Positions 5,774-13,148 of a DNA stretch of 15,946 bases are shown here, piece after piece. The position numbers and the translations under genes were made by a program. The first letter of the stretch is position 1, and each line of letters starts with the position of its first letter. The notes beneath the pieces are model-generated. The model was not told the origin of the DNA and searched no databases. It saw nothing but the letters and a program-made list of their open reading frames with translations. Source of the stretch: an uncultured Peptococcaceae bacterium (lineage in GTDB: Bacteria > Bacillota > Peptococcia > Peptococcales > Peptococcaceae); assembly GCA_937922955.1 (NCBI GenBank), contig CALAKO010000164.1, forward strand, positions 1 through 15,946. The letters are read 5' to 3'.

Positions 5774-6148
5774 CTAGTGTCTGTCGTTCATAAAAGGGTT
5801 GTCATCAAGCCAGTGTTCGCGAAAATGCTGAATGCGTTTACGCAGCCGCGGATTGCCATCGCGCCAGCCGCCAATCAGGTATCCGGCACCGACGCAGCAG
5901 GCAACCAGCAAGGTGCGCCAAAAACCGAAGCCCAAAATGCTGCAGGCAATGAGAAAGCCGACGAGCATGTAAAGCGTGGTATGAAGATTGGCATTGATCC
6001 AGTCGCGAATCTGATCAAAGGTGGTGAGACGGCGTGGATTGCTGCCAGAGATGGGGTCTGATGCAGACGGCGCTTCCGGAGCAGCGGCTTCCTGTTGCGG
6101 CTGCTGCACGTCCGGGTCCCACCATGGGGTGTCGTTTTGTGTGCTCAT
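5774..6148 (-). CDS. DUF2273 small membrane protein of the Asp23 module
   Basis: A 124-residue protein with a hydrophilic Pro/Ala-rich N-terminus (1-40), two transmembrane segments (about 56-74 and 77-94; GFGFWRTLLVACCVGAGYLIGG) and a basic C-terminal tail. The FW(R/K)TL...GAGYLIGG pattern identifies DUF2273, a family nearly always encoded between amaP and asp23 and probably a co-anchor of Asp23. The family is commonly shorter (about 60-80 residues), so the hydrophilic N-terminal extension is longer than usual. The ATG overlaps the amaP stop codon (ATGA), and the AAGGAGG site lies inside amaP, so translation is coupled. Confidence 0.85.
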   Translation of the reverse strand: MSTQNDTPWWDPDVQQPQQEAAAPEAPSASDPISGSNPRRLTTFDQIRDWINANLHTTLYMLVGFLIACSILGFGFWRTLLVACCVGAGYLIGGWRDGNPRLRKRIQHFREHWLDDNPFMNDRH

Positions 6149-6687
6149 TGTGGGATGCCTCCTTCGCTGTGTGCGCTGGTGGTACGGGCGGTATAGAAGA
6201 CAATGTCCACGCGCCGCACGGGAACACCGGTGCAGGTTTCCAATGCGTCGGCAACATGGCGGCGAATCTCGTTGTGCTGCGCCGGCAGGGTGGAATATTC
6301 CGCAATGCCAAGCCAGATTTTCACACGATAGGTGGGATTGGCGCCGCGCAGCACGCGTACTTTGACACGATCTTCGAGAATGCCGCTAAACTGTTCCACA
6401 GCTACATAGGTGATGTTGCGCAGGGCTTTCGGATGGACAAATACGGTGCCGCCATCGCGGTTATTCGCCAATGCTGGCAGCCGACGACGGCTGAGCACGC
6501 CTTTGGCGAATAGCAGGAAGCCAATGATGGCGGTAAGAATGAATCCCGCCAGTGCGCCAATGATGAGGACGTCTTGACTGAGCCAGGCTGGCACCCGACC
6601 CCAAAAAAGAAGATCGTAGGTCAGGAACGCATAAGCCATGAGAATCAGGCCAGCGAGACAATAGATGCATTTGGTGATACGCTTCAC
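6145..6687 (-). CDS. amaP: Alkaline shock response membrane anchor protein AmaP
   Basis: A 180-residue membrane protein with two N-terminal transmembrane helices (about 7-27 and 40-62), then a cytoplasmic domain (about 75-165) related to Asp23 itself: TVFVHPKALRNITYVAVEQFSGILEDRVKVRV...YRVKIWLGI and a C-terminal VPVRRVDIVF. This is the AmaP layout, which tethers Asp23 to the membrane. The start is GTG 6685..6687, 8 nt after GAAGG. It begins 25 nt after rsmI and overlaps the DUF2273 gene by 4 nt, so rsmI, amaP, DUF2273 and asp23 are likely one transcript. No internal promoter was evident. Confidence 0.88.
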   Translation of the reverse strand: MKRITKCIYCLAGLILMAYAFLTYDLLFWGRVPAWLSQDVLIIGALAGFILTAIIGFLLFAKGVLSRRRLPALANNRDGGTVFVHPKALRNITYVAVEQFSGILEDRVKVRVLRGANPTYRVKIWLGIAEYSTLPAQHNEIRRHVADALETCTGVPVRRVDIVFYTARTTSAHSEGGIPQ

Positions 6688-6712
6688 GGGCGTTACCTTC
6701 TTTCACAAGGGG

Positions 6713-7564
6713 TCATTGATCGTCGAGGAGAGCCTGGTAGATGGTGCGCTTGGATTGGCCGCTCTTGGCCGCGGCTTCCTTGGCCGCTTGGTTGGTGCTG
6801 GCGCCATCGCGCACCAAGGCGCGGGCCAGTTCAAGAGCAGTTTCCAGGCTGTTCTCGCTCATCGCCGCCGGATCGGCACCGGCAAGCACGAGCACAAACT
6901 CACCACGTGGTTCGTTGTCCTGGAAATGATCGCGCACAACGCTGGTGGTGCCACGCACAATTTCTTCGAAACGTTTGGTGATTTCGCGTACGGCAGCGCA
7001 TTCGCGTTCCGGCCAGCGTTTCGCAAATGCGTCCAGTGTCGCCTTCAGGCGATGCGGCGATTCATAAATAATGGCGGTCGCTGTCTGGTTGTCGAGCAGG
7101 CTGAGGCGTGCATCGAGATCCTTTTTCTTACGTGGCAGGAAGCCTTCAAAAATGAACCGATCGCTGGCAATGCCACTGAGGACGAGAGCGCTCAGCGAGG
7201 CACTGGCGCCAGGAAGAACGGTGTAAGGCAGGCCTTCACGGCGAAACACATTGACCAGATCAAAGCCTGGATCGCTGATGACTGGCATGCCAGCATCGCT
7301 GATCAGCACCACCTGTTTGCCCTCGCGCACTTGTTCGGCAATGTGCAGCGCCCGTGATTCAGGCGAGTGATCATGGTAGCTGGCGAGGGGTTTGCTGATT
7401 TCAAAATGACGCAGCAGCTTGAGACTGTTGCGGGTGTCTTCACAATAAATCACATCGGCTTCTTCCAACACACGCAGCACACGCAGTGTGATGTCTTCAA
7501 GGTTGCCGATGGGCGTGGCTGCCAGATAAAGCATGCCGCCTGGCGGCTGATTGGTGTCTTCCAT
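6713..7564 (-). CDS. rsmI: 16S rRNA (cytidine1402-2'-O)-methyltransferase RsmI
   Basis: A 283-residue tetrapyrrole-methylase-fold enzyme, normal family length. RsmI 2'-O-methylates C1402 of 16S rRNA in the decoding centre using S-adenosylmethionine. Visible motifs are LYLAATPIGNLEDITLR (12-28), CEDTR (41-45), LISDAGMPVISDPG (87-100), LPGASA (117-122) and GFLPRKKKDL (141-150), all family hallmarks, followed by YESPHRL and a C-terminal helical region. The ATG 7562..7564 has a GGGAGG site 8 nt upstream. It lies 183 bp downstream of the YabB-type methyltransferase gene, the gap being mostly a duplicated segment, and 25 nt upstream of amaP. Confidence 0.97.
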   Translation of the reverse strand: MEDTNQPPGGMLYLAATPIGNLEDITLRVLRVLEEADVIYCEDTRNSLKLLRHFEISKPLASYHDHSPESRALHIAEQVREGKQVVLISDAGMPVISDPGFDLVNVFRREGLPYTVLPGASASLSALVLSGIASDRFIFEGFLPRKKKDLDARLSLLDNQTATAIIYESPHRLKATLDAFAKRWPERECAAVREITKRFEEIVRGTTSVVRDHFQDNEPRGEFVLVLAGADPAAMSENSLETALELARALVRDGASTNQAAKEAAAKSGQSKRTIYQALLDDQ

Positions 7565-7607
7565 AGAGTTGGCCTCCCTTCGTTGTTTGCAATAGTGGAT
7601 GGTCTTA

Positions 7608-7805
7608 TCGTCCTTTCAGGACTAGCTATGTTCTTGGTTCTTTCTCAGTTAGTGGTTGTCGTTGCCGGAATACCAGGACTGTATCGTTGGGCGATATATG
7701 CCCGCGTCGCCCTTTCAGGACTAGCTGCATTCGTGGTTCTTTCTCAGTTAGTGGTTGTCGTTGCCGGAGTACCAGGACTGAATCGTTGGGCGATATATGC
7801 CCGCG
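7608..7805. repeat. 99-bp tandem duplication of the 3' end of the methyltransferase gene
   Basis: Copy A (7608..7706) and copy B (7707..7805) are 99 bp each and differ at seven positions by eye (about 93% identity). Copy B holds the last 19 codons, the stop codon and 39 bp of 3' flank of the methyltransferase gene; copy A is an untranslated copy between that stop and rsmI. TCGTC occurs at both outer borders (7608..7612 and 7806..7810), with TCGCC at the internal junction, suggesting slippage at a short repeat. No transposase or target-site duplication is present. Confidence 0.95.
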
Positions 7806-8518
7806 TCGTCATAGATGTAGAGGGGTTCTTCGATCACGAGGTCCTGGCTGCCGAGGTAGCAGCATTCCAGCAAAAAGAGCTTGGCTGCTTCACCGGTGCG
7901 TGCGTAAACAGGCTGCAGGCGCGTAGGCTTGCATTTATGCGCACGGGCGCTGGCAAGCACTTCGTCGCAGCGAGCGGCACGATGAATCAATGCCAGCCGC
8001 CCCCGCTCACGCAGAGCATAGGACGCAAAAGAAAAAACGTCGTCGAGGGTGCAGGTGTGTTCGTGCCGTGCCAGAGCCGTTTCCTTGTCTGGATTGGCCG
8101 CGCCATGCCCCACTTTGAAAAACGGCGGGTTGCAGGTAATGAGATCGAACTGCCGCTGCAAATGCGGCGCTTTTTCGCGCATATCCTGCACTGAGAAAGA
8201 AAGCCGCTCGTGATCAATGCCATTGCGCACGGCACTGGCGCTGGCCGCATCAATGAGCTGCGGCTGAATATCAATGCCCTGGATGCGTGCCTGCGGAAAA
8301 CGGGCCGCCAAAATAAAGGCAATGACGCCGGTTCCGGTGCAGGCATCCAGGATGCGGGCCTTCTCTCGGCTCTTCACAAAATGAGCCAACAGCACCGCAT
8401 CAATGGAGAAACGCAGGCCGCCGCGTCGCTGGTACAAGCCCCAGCCATGCAGCGCCAGATCGGTCCACTCGAGATCGTCAGCAGCGTTACTTGGATGCAT
8501 TGGATTTGTTGGAGCCAT
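7748..8518 (-). CDS. yabB: YabB/TrmN6-type tRNA1(Val) adenine-N6 methyltransferase
   Basis: A 256-residue class I methyltransferase of the YabB/TrmN6 group, proteins annotated as tRNA1(Val) adenine-37-N6 methyltransferases. It has ARILDACTGTGVIAFILAARFP (SAM motif I, about 54-75), IQGIDIQPQLID (motif II), and the catalytic NPPFF (130-134) typical of N6-adenine methylation. The end EEPLYIYDD...Y matches the family tail. The start is taken as ATG 8516..8518, 9 nt after AGGA, overlapping the ricT 3' end by 32 nt; ATG 8498..8500 has no ribosome site. The frame extends far upstream across ricT, but that stretch is Lys/Pro low-complexity shadow. Its last 19 codons are duplicated downstream. It sits in the conserved holB-ricT-yabB-rsmI order. 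Confidence 0.9.
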   Translation of the reverse strand: MAPTNPMHPSNAADDLEWTDLALHGWGLYQRRGGLRFSIDAVLLAHFVKSREKARILDACTGTGVIAFILAARFPQARIQGIDIQPQLIDAASASAVRNGIDHERLSFSVQDMREKAPHLQRQFDLITCNPPFFKVGHGAANPDKETALARHEHTCTLDDVFSFASYALRERGRLALIHRAARCDEVLASARAHKCKPTRLQPVYARTGEAAKLFLLECCYLGSQDLVIEEPLYIYDDAGIYRPTIQSWYSGNDNH

Positions 8519-9557
8519 TGTTTTTATTCCTGTTTCGTCCGCCGCGGCTGCCACGTTTGCGTGGTCTGCGCATCTTTTCTTCTTTTGGCAGGGCATCGTC
8601 CTGCTCGGCAGCGGAGCGTTTGGTCTTTTTGTTTTTCTGCGCCGGTTTATCGCTGTTGTGACGATCGCGGTTCTTATCGGACGAACGGCGGGAACGGTTG
8701 CTGCCATCGTGTTTGATGGCATTAACAGTGGACGCCACCAGCGATGGATCGTAATAGGTTTCAACGGTGACTTCGGTTTCTTCGTCTTCCAGCACCATTT
8801 CTTCTTTTTCGTCCGGATAAGCGGCCGCATCCAGGCTGGCTGCCAGAGCCGCTTCTTTTTCAGCGGCAGCGGCTTCCTTAGCGGCACGGGCTGCTTCCTT
8901 GGCGCAGCGGTTGGCTTCGACGTAGTGCTCGTTTTCGTAGTTCAGGCAGCAGAGCAAACGGCCGCAGCAGCCACTGATTTTGGTTGGATTCAGAGACAGG
9001 TTCTGTTCTTTCGCCATCTTGATGGAAACCGGCGAAAAGTCGGTCAAAAAGCGGTGGCAGCACAACGGTTCTCCGCAGATGCCAATGCCGCCGATGATTT
9101 TCGCTTCGTCGCGCACACCGATCTGACGCAGCTCAATGCGGGTATGGAAAACCGCAGCCAATTCTTTGATCAGTTCGCGAAAGTCCACGCGTTCGTCGGC
9201 CGTGAAATTGAAAATGACTTTGGCGCGGTCGAAGGTGTATTCAACGTTGACCAGTTTCATTTCCAGACCGCAGTAAATGATTTTTTCCTGGCAGATGGCG
9301 TAAGCCTCTTTTGCTGCTTCGAGGTTTTCTTCGTAAATGGCACGGTCTTCATCGTCGGCCACGCGAATAATTGGTTTCAATGGTTCGGTGATGTCTTCTT
9401 CAGGCAGCCAATGGGTGGCCAGGCTGACCCGAGCGTATTCTACACCGCGGGCCGTCTCGACAATGACGTGTTCGTTGGTGTCGATTTGTTGGCCGCAGCT
9501 GTCGAAATAGTATATTTTTCCAGCGTTTTGAAATTGCACGCCTATGATTTCTGGCAT
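8487..9557 (-). CDS. ricT: PSP1-domain protein RicT (YaaT) with long charged tail
   Basis: A 356-residue PSP1-domain protein. In Bacillus, RicT (YaaT) with RicA and RicF forms the Y-complex, which carries Fe-S clusters and promotes RNase Y-dependent mRNA maturation. The conserved part is residues 1-217: GVQFQNAGKIYYFD, YTFDRAKVIFNFTADERVDFRELIK, and the Cys-rich core GICGEPLCCHRF (Cys161, 166, 167) and SGCCGRLLCCLNYE (Cys197, 198, 203, 204). Bacillus YaaT is about 275 residues; here an Ala/Lys/Glu helix (218-245), an acidic patch (250-266) and a basic Arg/Lys/Asn/Gly tail (286-356) are added. ATG 9555..9557 follows a GAGAGGAG site, 14 nt after the holB stop. Confidence 0.94.
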   Translation of the reverse strand: MPEIIGVQFQNAGKIYYFDSCGQQIDTNEHVIVETARGVEYARVSLATHWLPEEDITEPLKPIIRVADDEDRAIYEENLEAAKEAYAICQEKIIYCGLEMKLVNVEYTFDRAKVIFNFTADERVDFRELIKELAAVFHTRIELRQIGVRDEAKIIGGIGICGEPLCCHRFLTDFSPVSIKMAKEQNLSLNPTKISGCCGRLLCCLNYENEHYVEANRCAKEAARAAKEAAAAEKEAALAASLDAAAYPDEKEEMVLEDEETEVTVETYYDPSLVASTVNAIKHDGSNRSRRSSDKNRDRHNSDKPAQKNKKTKRSAAEQDDALPKEEKMRRPRKRGSRGGRNRNKNNGSNKSNASK

Positions 9558-9571
9558 GGTGGTTCTCCTCT

Positions 9572-10513
9572 CTATTGGCGGCTATGACGCGCCATTTCTA
9601 TGAGTAAAGCGCCCAATATAAAGGCCGGCTCTGCGTTTGTTTCGAGTCGATTGAGGGCGGTAGTGGTATCATGCAGCACCTGCACAGCTGGCGCCAGATC
9701 GGTGCCATCGCGCAGAGCCGTTTTGAGTCGTGTGTCGTAGTGGCGGCGAATGAGCAAAATCTCATCGCGCACGCCCTCGCGGTCACCCATGAAGGCATCC
9801 GCAAAGCGCAGCAAGGCGCCATCGTGACGCGTTGCCAAGCCGTTAAGCAGTTCTTCCAGTTCCTCGCGCCGCGTCAACAGGGTGGTGCGCAGCGTGTCGT
9901 CCTCCAGCACCTGTCGAGCCCGGGTAATGCTGCCGCCAGCAAGATCCACGGCAATGCGTCCGGCGCTGGTTTCAGCGTCGCTGCCAAGAAGACGGCTGAG
10001 GCTGGCTTGCGACAACGATTGAAAACGCACCAGCTGAGCGCGTGAACGAATCGTATCCGGCAGACGATCTGCCTGCGTTGTAATCAGAATGAAGCAGGTT
10101 GGGCCCTGTGGTTCTTCCACCGTTTTCAGAAAGGCATTGGCGGCTTCCAACGTCATGGTGTCGGCCTGGTCGATGATGACGACGGTGTAGCCGCCGTAGT
10201 TGGCCATGCCGGAAAGACGAGCACGCAGGTCACGAATCTGTTTGATTTTAATGCTGCGCCCGTCGGGTGCAAGCTGATAGCAATCGGGATGGGTACCAGC
10301 ATCGAGCTGGCGGCAGGACAGGCAGCGGCCGCAGCTGTCGGCCTGCTCCGGCTGTTCGCAGAGCAACAGGGCCGCCAACGCGCGCGCAGTGGTCTGCTTG
10401 CCAACGCCGTTTGGCCCGTCGAAGATGTACGCATGGCTGAGCCGCTTGTGCTGCCAGGCGCGCTCAAGCTGTGCGCAGGCTGCCGGTTGACCGATGATGT
10501 CTTGGAATCGCAT
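9572..10513 (-). CDS. holB: DNA polymerase III delta' subunit
   Basis: A 313-residue AAA+ clamp-loader subunit. Delta' is part of the complex that loads the beta sliding clamp. Visible are IIGQPAACAQLERAW, Walker A GPNGVGKQTT (33-42), zinc-binding Cys52 and Cys61/64/67 (CGRCLSC), Walker B VVIIDQAD (111-118), NAFLKTVEEP (126-135) and the sensor region TIRSRAQ (155-160), where the usual SRC motif reads SRA but the arginine is kept. The C-terminal third is the collar domain. Intact Walker A is common in Gram-positive delta', unlike E. coli. ATG 10511..10513 follows AAGGAGG by 4 nt. It is the first gene after a promoter at 10544..10572. Confidence 0.95.
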   Translation of the reverse strand: MRFQDIIGQPAACAQLERAWQHKRLSHAYIFDGPNGVGKQTTARALAALLLCEQPEQADSCGRCLSCRQLDAGTHPDCYQLAPDGRSIKIKQIRDLRARLSGMANYGGYTVVIIDQADTMTLEAANAFLKTVEEPQGPTCFILITTQADRLPDTIRSRAQLVRFQSLSQASLSRLLGSDAETSAGRIAVDLAGGSITRARQVLEDDTLRTTLLTRREELEELLNGLATRHDGALLRFADAFMGDREGVRDEILLIRRHYDTRLKTALRDGTDLAPAVQVLHDTTTALNRLETNAEPAFILGALLIEMARHSRQ

Positions 10514-10543
10514 GGTGCCTCCTTGGTGCGTGATGTTGTTTCT

Positions 10544-10572
10544 ATTATAATGGGTTTTTCACGCGTTGTCGA
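10544..10572 (-). promoter_or_regulatory. Promoter of the holB-to-asp23 operon
   Basis: The minus strand has -35 TCGACA (10567..10572, 5 of 6), a 17-bp spacer and a perfect -10 TATAAT (10544..10549). The -35 lies within the last codons of the upstream decarboxylase gene. The start would be near 10537, about 24 nt before holB. This lets the replication genes be expressed independently of the decarboxylase. Confidence 0.75.
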
Positions 10573-11932
10573 GAACATCGACGGCAGTGTCGCCATCGCG
10601 GCCGCTGGCCACCCAGGCATCGCATATGGCTTTCGTGATGCGCTCGCCCGGCAGAAGCAATGGAATTCCTGGTGGATAAGCTTCCAGGATGGCGGCAGCC
10701 ACCTGTCCCACAGCCTCACGCAGCGGCAGGCTATGGCGCGGTGCCAGCCAGGCGGCATCAAGGGCACACACGCGCTCCGGCGCAGCGGTGCAGTAGCAAG
10801 GCGCCGGTATGTCTTCGTGCAGTGGGGCCAGCTCTGCGTCCACAGCAGCAAACACCGCCGCCAGCGCCGGGTCGCCGCCGTCCAGCGGCAGCATCAGCAG
10901 ACAACCGCGGCCGTCGCTCATTTCTGCCACGCAGCCGTGGGCATCGAGCAGACGGGCGATGGTTTCACCGCTGGCGCAAGGGCTGGTAAGGTAGACTTTG
11001 AACGGGTCCTGCTGCCATTCTGCGCGGCGCTGCAGCTGCAGGTGCTGAAGCCCTTGCAGAACCGGTTCCAGCTTGTCAATCTGCGCCAATCCCGCTTTCA
11101 TGACACGCTCGCCGTTGTTGTCCAGCCAGGCGCCAGCCTGCTCCAAACTTGCCATCAGCAGATAACTTGGCGAAGTGGTGTGAAGCAAGGCAACCGCTTG
11201 CCGCAATGGCGTCACCAGAGCCTGCTCCCGAATCAGCATGACGCTGGCCTGGGTGAGACAAGGCAGCGTTTTATGAGCGCTTTCAATGACCACATCGGCC
11301 CCCAGCGCCAGCGCCGACGGCGGCGTGGCAGCGCTCGTAAAATGCGCCCCATGGGCCGCGTCAACGATGGTCGTTAAGCCAGCCTCACGAGCGATCTTCA
11401 AAAGAGCAGCGTTCTGCCAGGTAATGCCATGGTACGTCGGATGCACGAGAAGCAAGTGCTTGCAGTCTGGATTCGCGGCGATGGCTGCCTGCAAATCTTC
11501 CGGTGCCACGCCCAGCGGAATGCCCAGTTCGTCATCAAAACGCACCGGCAGCGTCACCGCCTCAGCGCCTGCCAGCGCCAATCCCTGATACACGCTGCCA
11601 TGCGCATGGCGCGGCACAAACACTTTACGCCCGCGGCAGAGGGCCAGCAATGCCGCTTTGATGCCCAGCGAGGTGCCGCCAAGAAGGTACTGTACATGGG
11701 CACAGCCGCGCGCCTTTGCCCAGCCAGCCATGGATTCCGCCAGGACGCCCTCGGGATGAGCCAGGTTGTCCAGGCCGGGAATTTCTGTCAAATCGAATTG
11801 CCAGACGGCGCTTCCCCAGGCGCTGCGCAGCGCCTCCGGTACCAGTCGGCCATTTTTATGTCCAGGCGTATGAAAGCTCGAGGCCTGACGGCCAACCGCC
11901 GCCTCCAGCGCCTGCCAAAGAGGAGTGTTCAT
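10559..11932 (-). CDS. Orn/Lys/Arg decarboxylase-family PLP enzyme (YaaO-like)
   Basis: A 457-residue fold-type I PLP enzyme of the basic amino-acid decarboxylase family, lacking the N-terminal receiver-like wing domain of the large E. coli enzymes. Motifs: FHTPGHKNG (20-28), FDLTEIPGLDNL (46-57), YLLGGTSLG (82-90), VHPTYHG (163-169), VDAAHGAH (190-197; Asp191 should contact the PLP pyridine nitrogen), and ESAHKTLPCLTQ (217-228) with Lys221 as the Schiff-base lysine. The C-terminal domain ends with YPPGIPLLLPGE, a family hallmark. It probably makes a polyamine or its precursor, but the substrate cannot be told from sequence alone. ATG 11930..11932 follows AAAGGGG by about 8 nt. Bacillus yaaO lies next to tmk and holB, so the position is conserved. 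Confidence 0.92.
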   Translation of the reverse strand: MNTPLWQALEAAVGRQASSFHTPGHKNGRLVPEALRSAWGSAVWQFDLTEIPGLDNLAHPEGVLAESMAGWAKARGCAHVQYLLGGTSLGIKAALLALCRGRKVFVPRHAHGSVYQGLALAGAEAVTLPVRFDDELGIPLGVAPEDLQAAIAANPDCKHLLLVHPTYHGITWQNAALLKIAREAGLTTIVDAAHGAHFTSAATPPSALALGADVVIESAHKTLPCLTQASVMLIREQALVTPLRQAVALLHTTSPSYLLMASLEQAGAWLDNNGERVMKAGLAQIDKLEPVLQGLQHLQLQRRAEWQQDPFKVYLTSPCASGETIARLLDAHGCVAEMSDGRGCLLMLPLDGGDPALAAVFAAVDAELAPLHEDIPAPCYCTAAPERVCALDAAWLAPRHSLPLREAVGQVAAAILEAYPPGIPLLLPGERITKAICDAWVASGRDGDTAVDVLDNA

Positions 11933-11982
11933 GGAATAAGCCCCTTTCTTGAGGAGAATTGAAAAAAACGCGTGATGAATAC

Positions 11983-12011
11983 TTGAGATGATTATTTGAA
12001 CGATTTATAAT
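11983..12011 (+). promoter_or_regulatory. Promoter of the plus-strand hypothetical gene
   Basis: TTGAGA (11983..11988, 5 of 6), a 17-bp spacer and a perfect TATAAT (12006..12011). It drives the only plus-strand gene and lies in the 136-bp divergent gap with the decarboxylase gene, whose own promoter I could not locate. Confidence 0.8.
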
Positions 12012-12046
12012 AGCAGTTGAGGTTAAATGACACATCATTATGCCGG

Positions 12047-12060
12047 CCTGGCCGGCCAGG
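12047..12060 (+). promoter_or_regulatory. 14-bp perfect palindrome overlapping the ribosome site
   Basis: CCTGGCCGGCCAGG ends within the AGGAG Shine-Dalgarno (from 12058), 8 nt before the ATG at 12069. As RNA it can fold into a 5-bp stem with a CCGG loop or pair between molecules, hiding part of the ribosome site. As DNA it could be an operator about 40 bp downstream of the start of transcription. Confidence 0.45.
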
Positions 12061-12068
12061 AGATCATT

Positions 12069-13142
12069 ATGAGCAACGAACAAACCGAACGATTACATAT
12101 CGATGCGCTCTATACCGTCGCTGAAGACATCAGCCGTTTCGCGCCCTGGGAAGATGGCATTGCGCCCTTCGTCCTGATCGATCCGGAACATCCGGAGGCT
12201 TACGTGCTTGTGGTTATTGAAGACGACGGAGAGGGCACCAGCGACATTCGTCTGATACTGGGGGCCGCAGGCATCCGCGCTTGGATGGTGGAGCAAGACG
12301 ACGCCAGCGCCGAAGACGACGAATTTTCTGTAGAAAGCTTCGTCAACCGCTACGAAGGTTATTATCTTGAAGTTGGCTACAACATGCCAAACCTGAACAA
12401 TTTCGAAAAACGCCTGTTGGATGGCTATGAACAACGCATTACCTTCCGCCGCCAGCGCCCAGGGTACGGTCTTGCCACCATTGTGGATAATCGCGACTAC
12501 GCGCATCTGGAGCGTTATTTGCGCGCCATTCTGCAGCTTCTGACGCAGCAAAAGCTTGGACTCGCCACCAACAAGTTCTACCGCCTGCGCATGCATGGTC
12601 CAAAAGACATGCTGCAGACTGCTGCGTTCACACTGGGCGACGGCTTGCTCGAATTAACCGAGCCTTTTATACTGACACAAGATGATTGGATGGATCATTC
12701 GGCGCCAATCATTGATGAATTTACCAACGCTCGAGTGAAGCATTTGCGCTGCGATGGGCGCATGTACGAACTTTTCTATTTTTATCTGCCACAGATGGTA
12801 TCCACCAAAGGCGCGCTGCCAAAGGCGTTTTTCCTGGTGGATCTGGAGACCGGCTTTCTGGAATGGAACGACGTCATTGTTTCTGAAAGCGGCTGGCAGG
12901 AAAAGCTGCTGCGCGAGTTGTGGGAATTTTTCCTAAATCTTGGCGCGCGTCCACAGGATCTGTTGCTGCAAAACATCAACACCTATTGCAGCCTCAGCGA
13001 AGACATCGCTGCCGCAGGCATTCGCCCTGTTTACACCCCACACACCTATGTGGGGCAGGAACTGCTTGACAGCTATCTGCACGCCACCCACATCAAACAG
13101 CATCAAATGATGGATGATCACTTTCCGCGTGATCCATATTAA
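12069..13142 (+). CDS. Hypothetical protein resembling DUF7309/DUF6930 families
   Basis: A 357-residue acidic, probably cytoplasmic protein with no signal peptide or membrane segment. The N-terminal part (about 10-75: LYTVAEDISRFAPWEDGIAPFVLIDPEHPEAYVLVVI...IRLILGAAGIRAW) has the W-E-.-(D)-F/V-(I/D)-P layout of DUF7309-type domains. The C-terminal part (about 255-340: KAFFLVDLETGFLEWNDVI...LGARPQDLLLQN...LSEDIAAAGIRPVY) resembles DUF6930. Both assignments are from memory of family patterns and moderate at best; no catalytic motif is evident and no function is claimed. The start is ATG 12069 with AGGAG 7 nt upstream; ATG 12027 has no ribosome site. It has its own promoter and terminators and converges on the DUF951 gene. 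Confidence 0.85.
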   Translation: MSNEQTERLHIDALYTVAEDISRFAPWEDGIAPFVLIDPEHPEAYVLVVIEDDGEGTSDIRLILGAAGIRAWMVEQDDASAEDDEFSVESFVNRYEGYYLEVGYNMPNLNNFEKRLLDGYEQRITFRRQRPGYGLATIVDNRDYAHLERYLRAILQLLTQQKLGLATNKFYRLRMHGPKDMLQTAAFTLGDGLLELTEPFILTQDDWMDHSAPIIDEFTNARVKHLRCDGRMYELFYFYLPQMVSTKGALPKAFFLVDLETGFLEWNDVIVSESGWQEKLLRELWEFFLNLGARPQDLLLQNINTYCSLSEDIAAAGIRPVYTPHTYVGQELLDSYLHATHIKQHQMMDDHFPRDPY

Positions 13143-13148
13143 GAATTC

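Noticed and set aside
8519..8887. N-terminal extension of the YabB-type methyltransferase frame
   Set aside because: Lys/Pro/Arg low-complexity sequence wholly inside ricT; a ribosome site exists only at the ATG at 8518 and the shorter protein has the family length.
8403..9587. Plus-strand open frame (394 codons) opposite ricT
   Set aside because: A Phe/Val/Ala-rich antisense shadow of the Ala/Lys/Glu-rich ricT tail, with no start signal.
10289..11377. Plus-strand open frame (362 codons) opposite the decarboxylase and holB
   Set aside because: It spans two well-supported minus-strand genes and their promoter, and has no ribosome site.
11951..11991. Tiny TTG-started ORF after GAGGAG in the divergent gap
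   Set aside because: The spacing from the purine run to TTG is too short and the peptide would be about 10 residues, upstream of the promoter's own start site.
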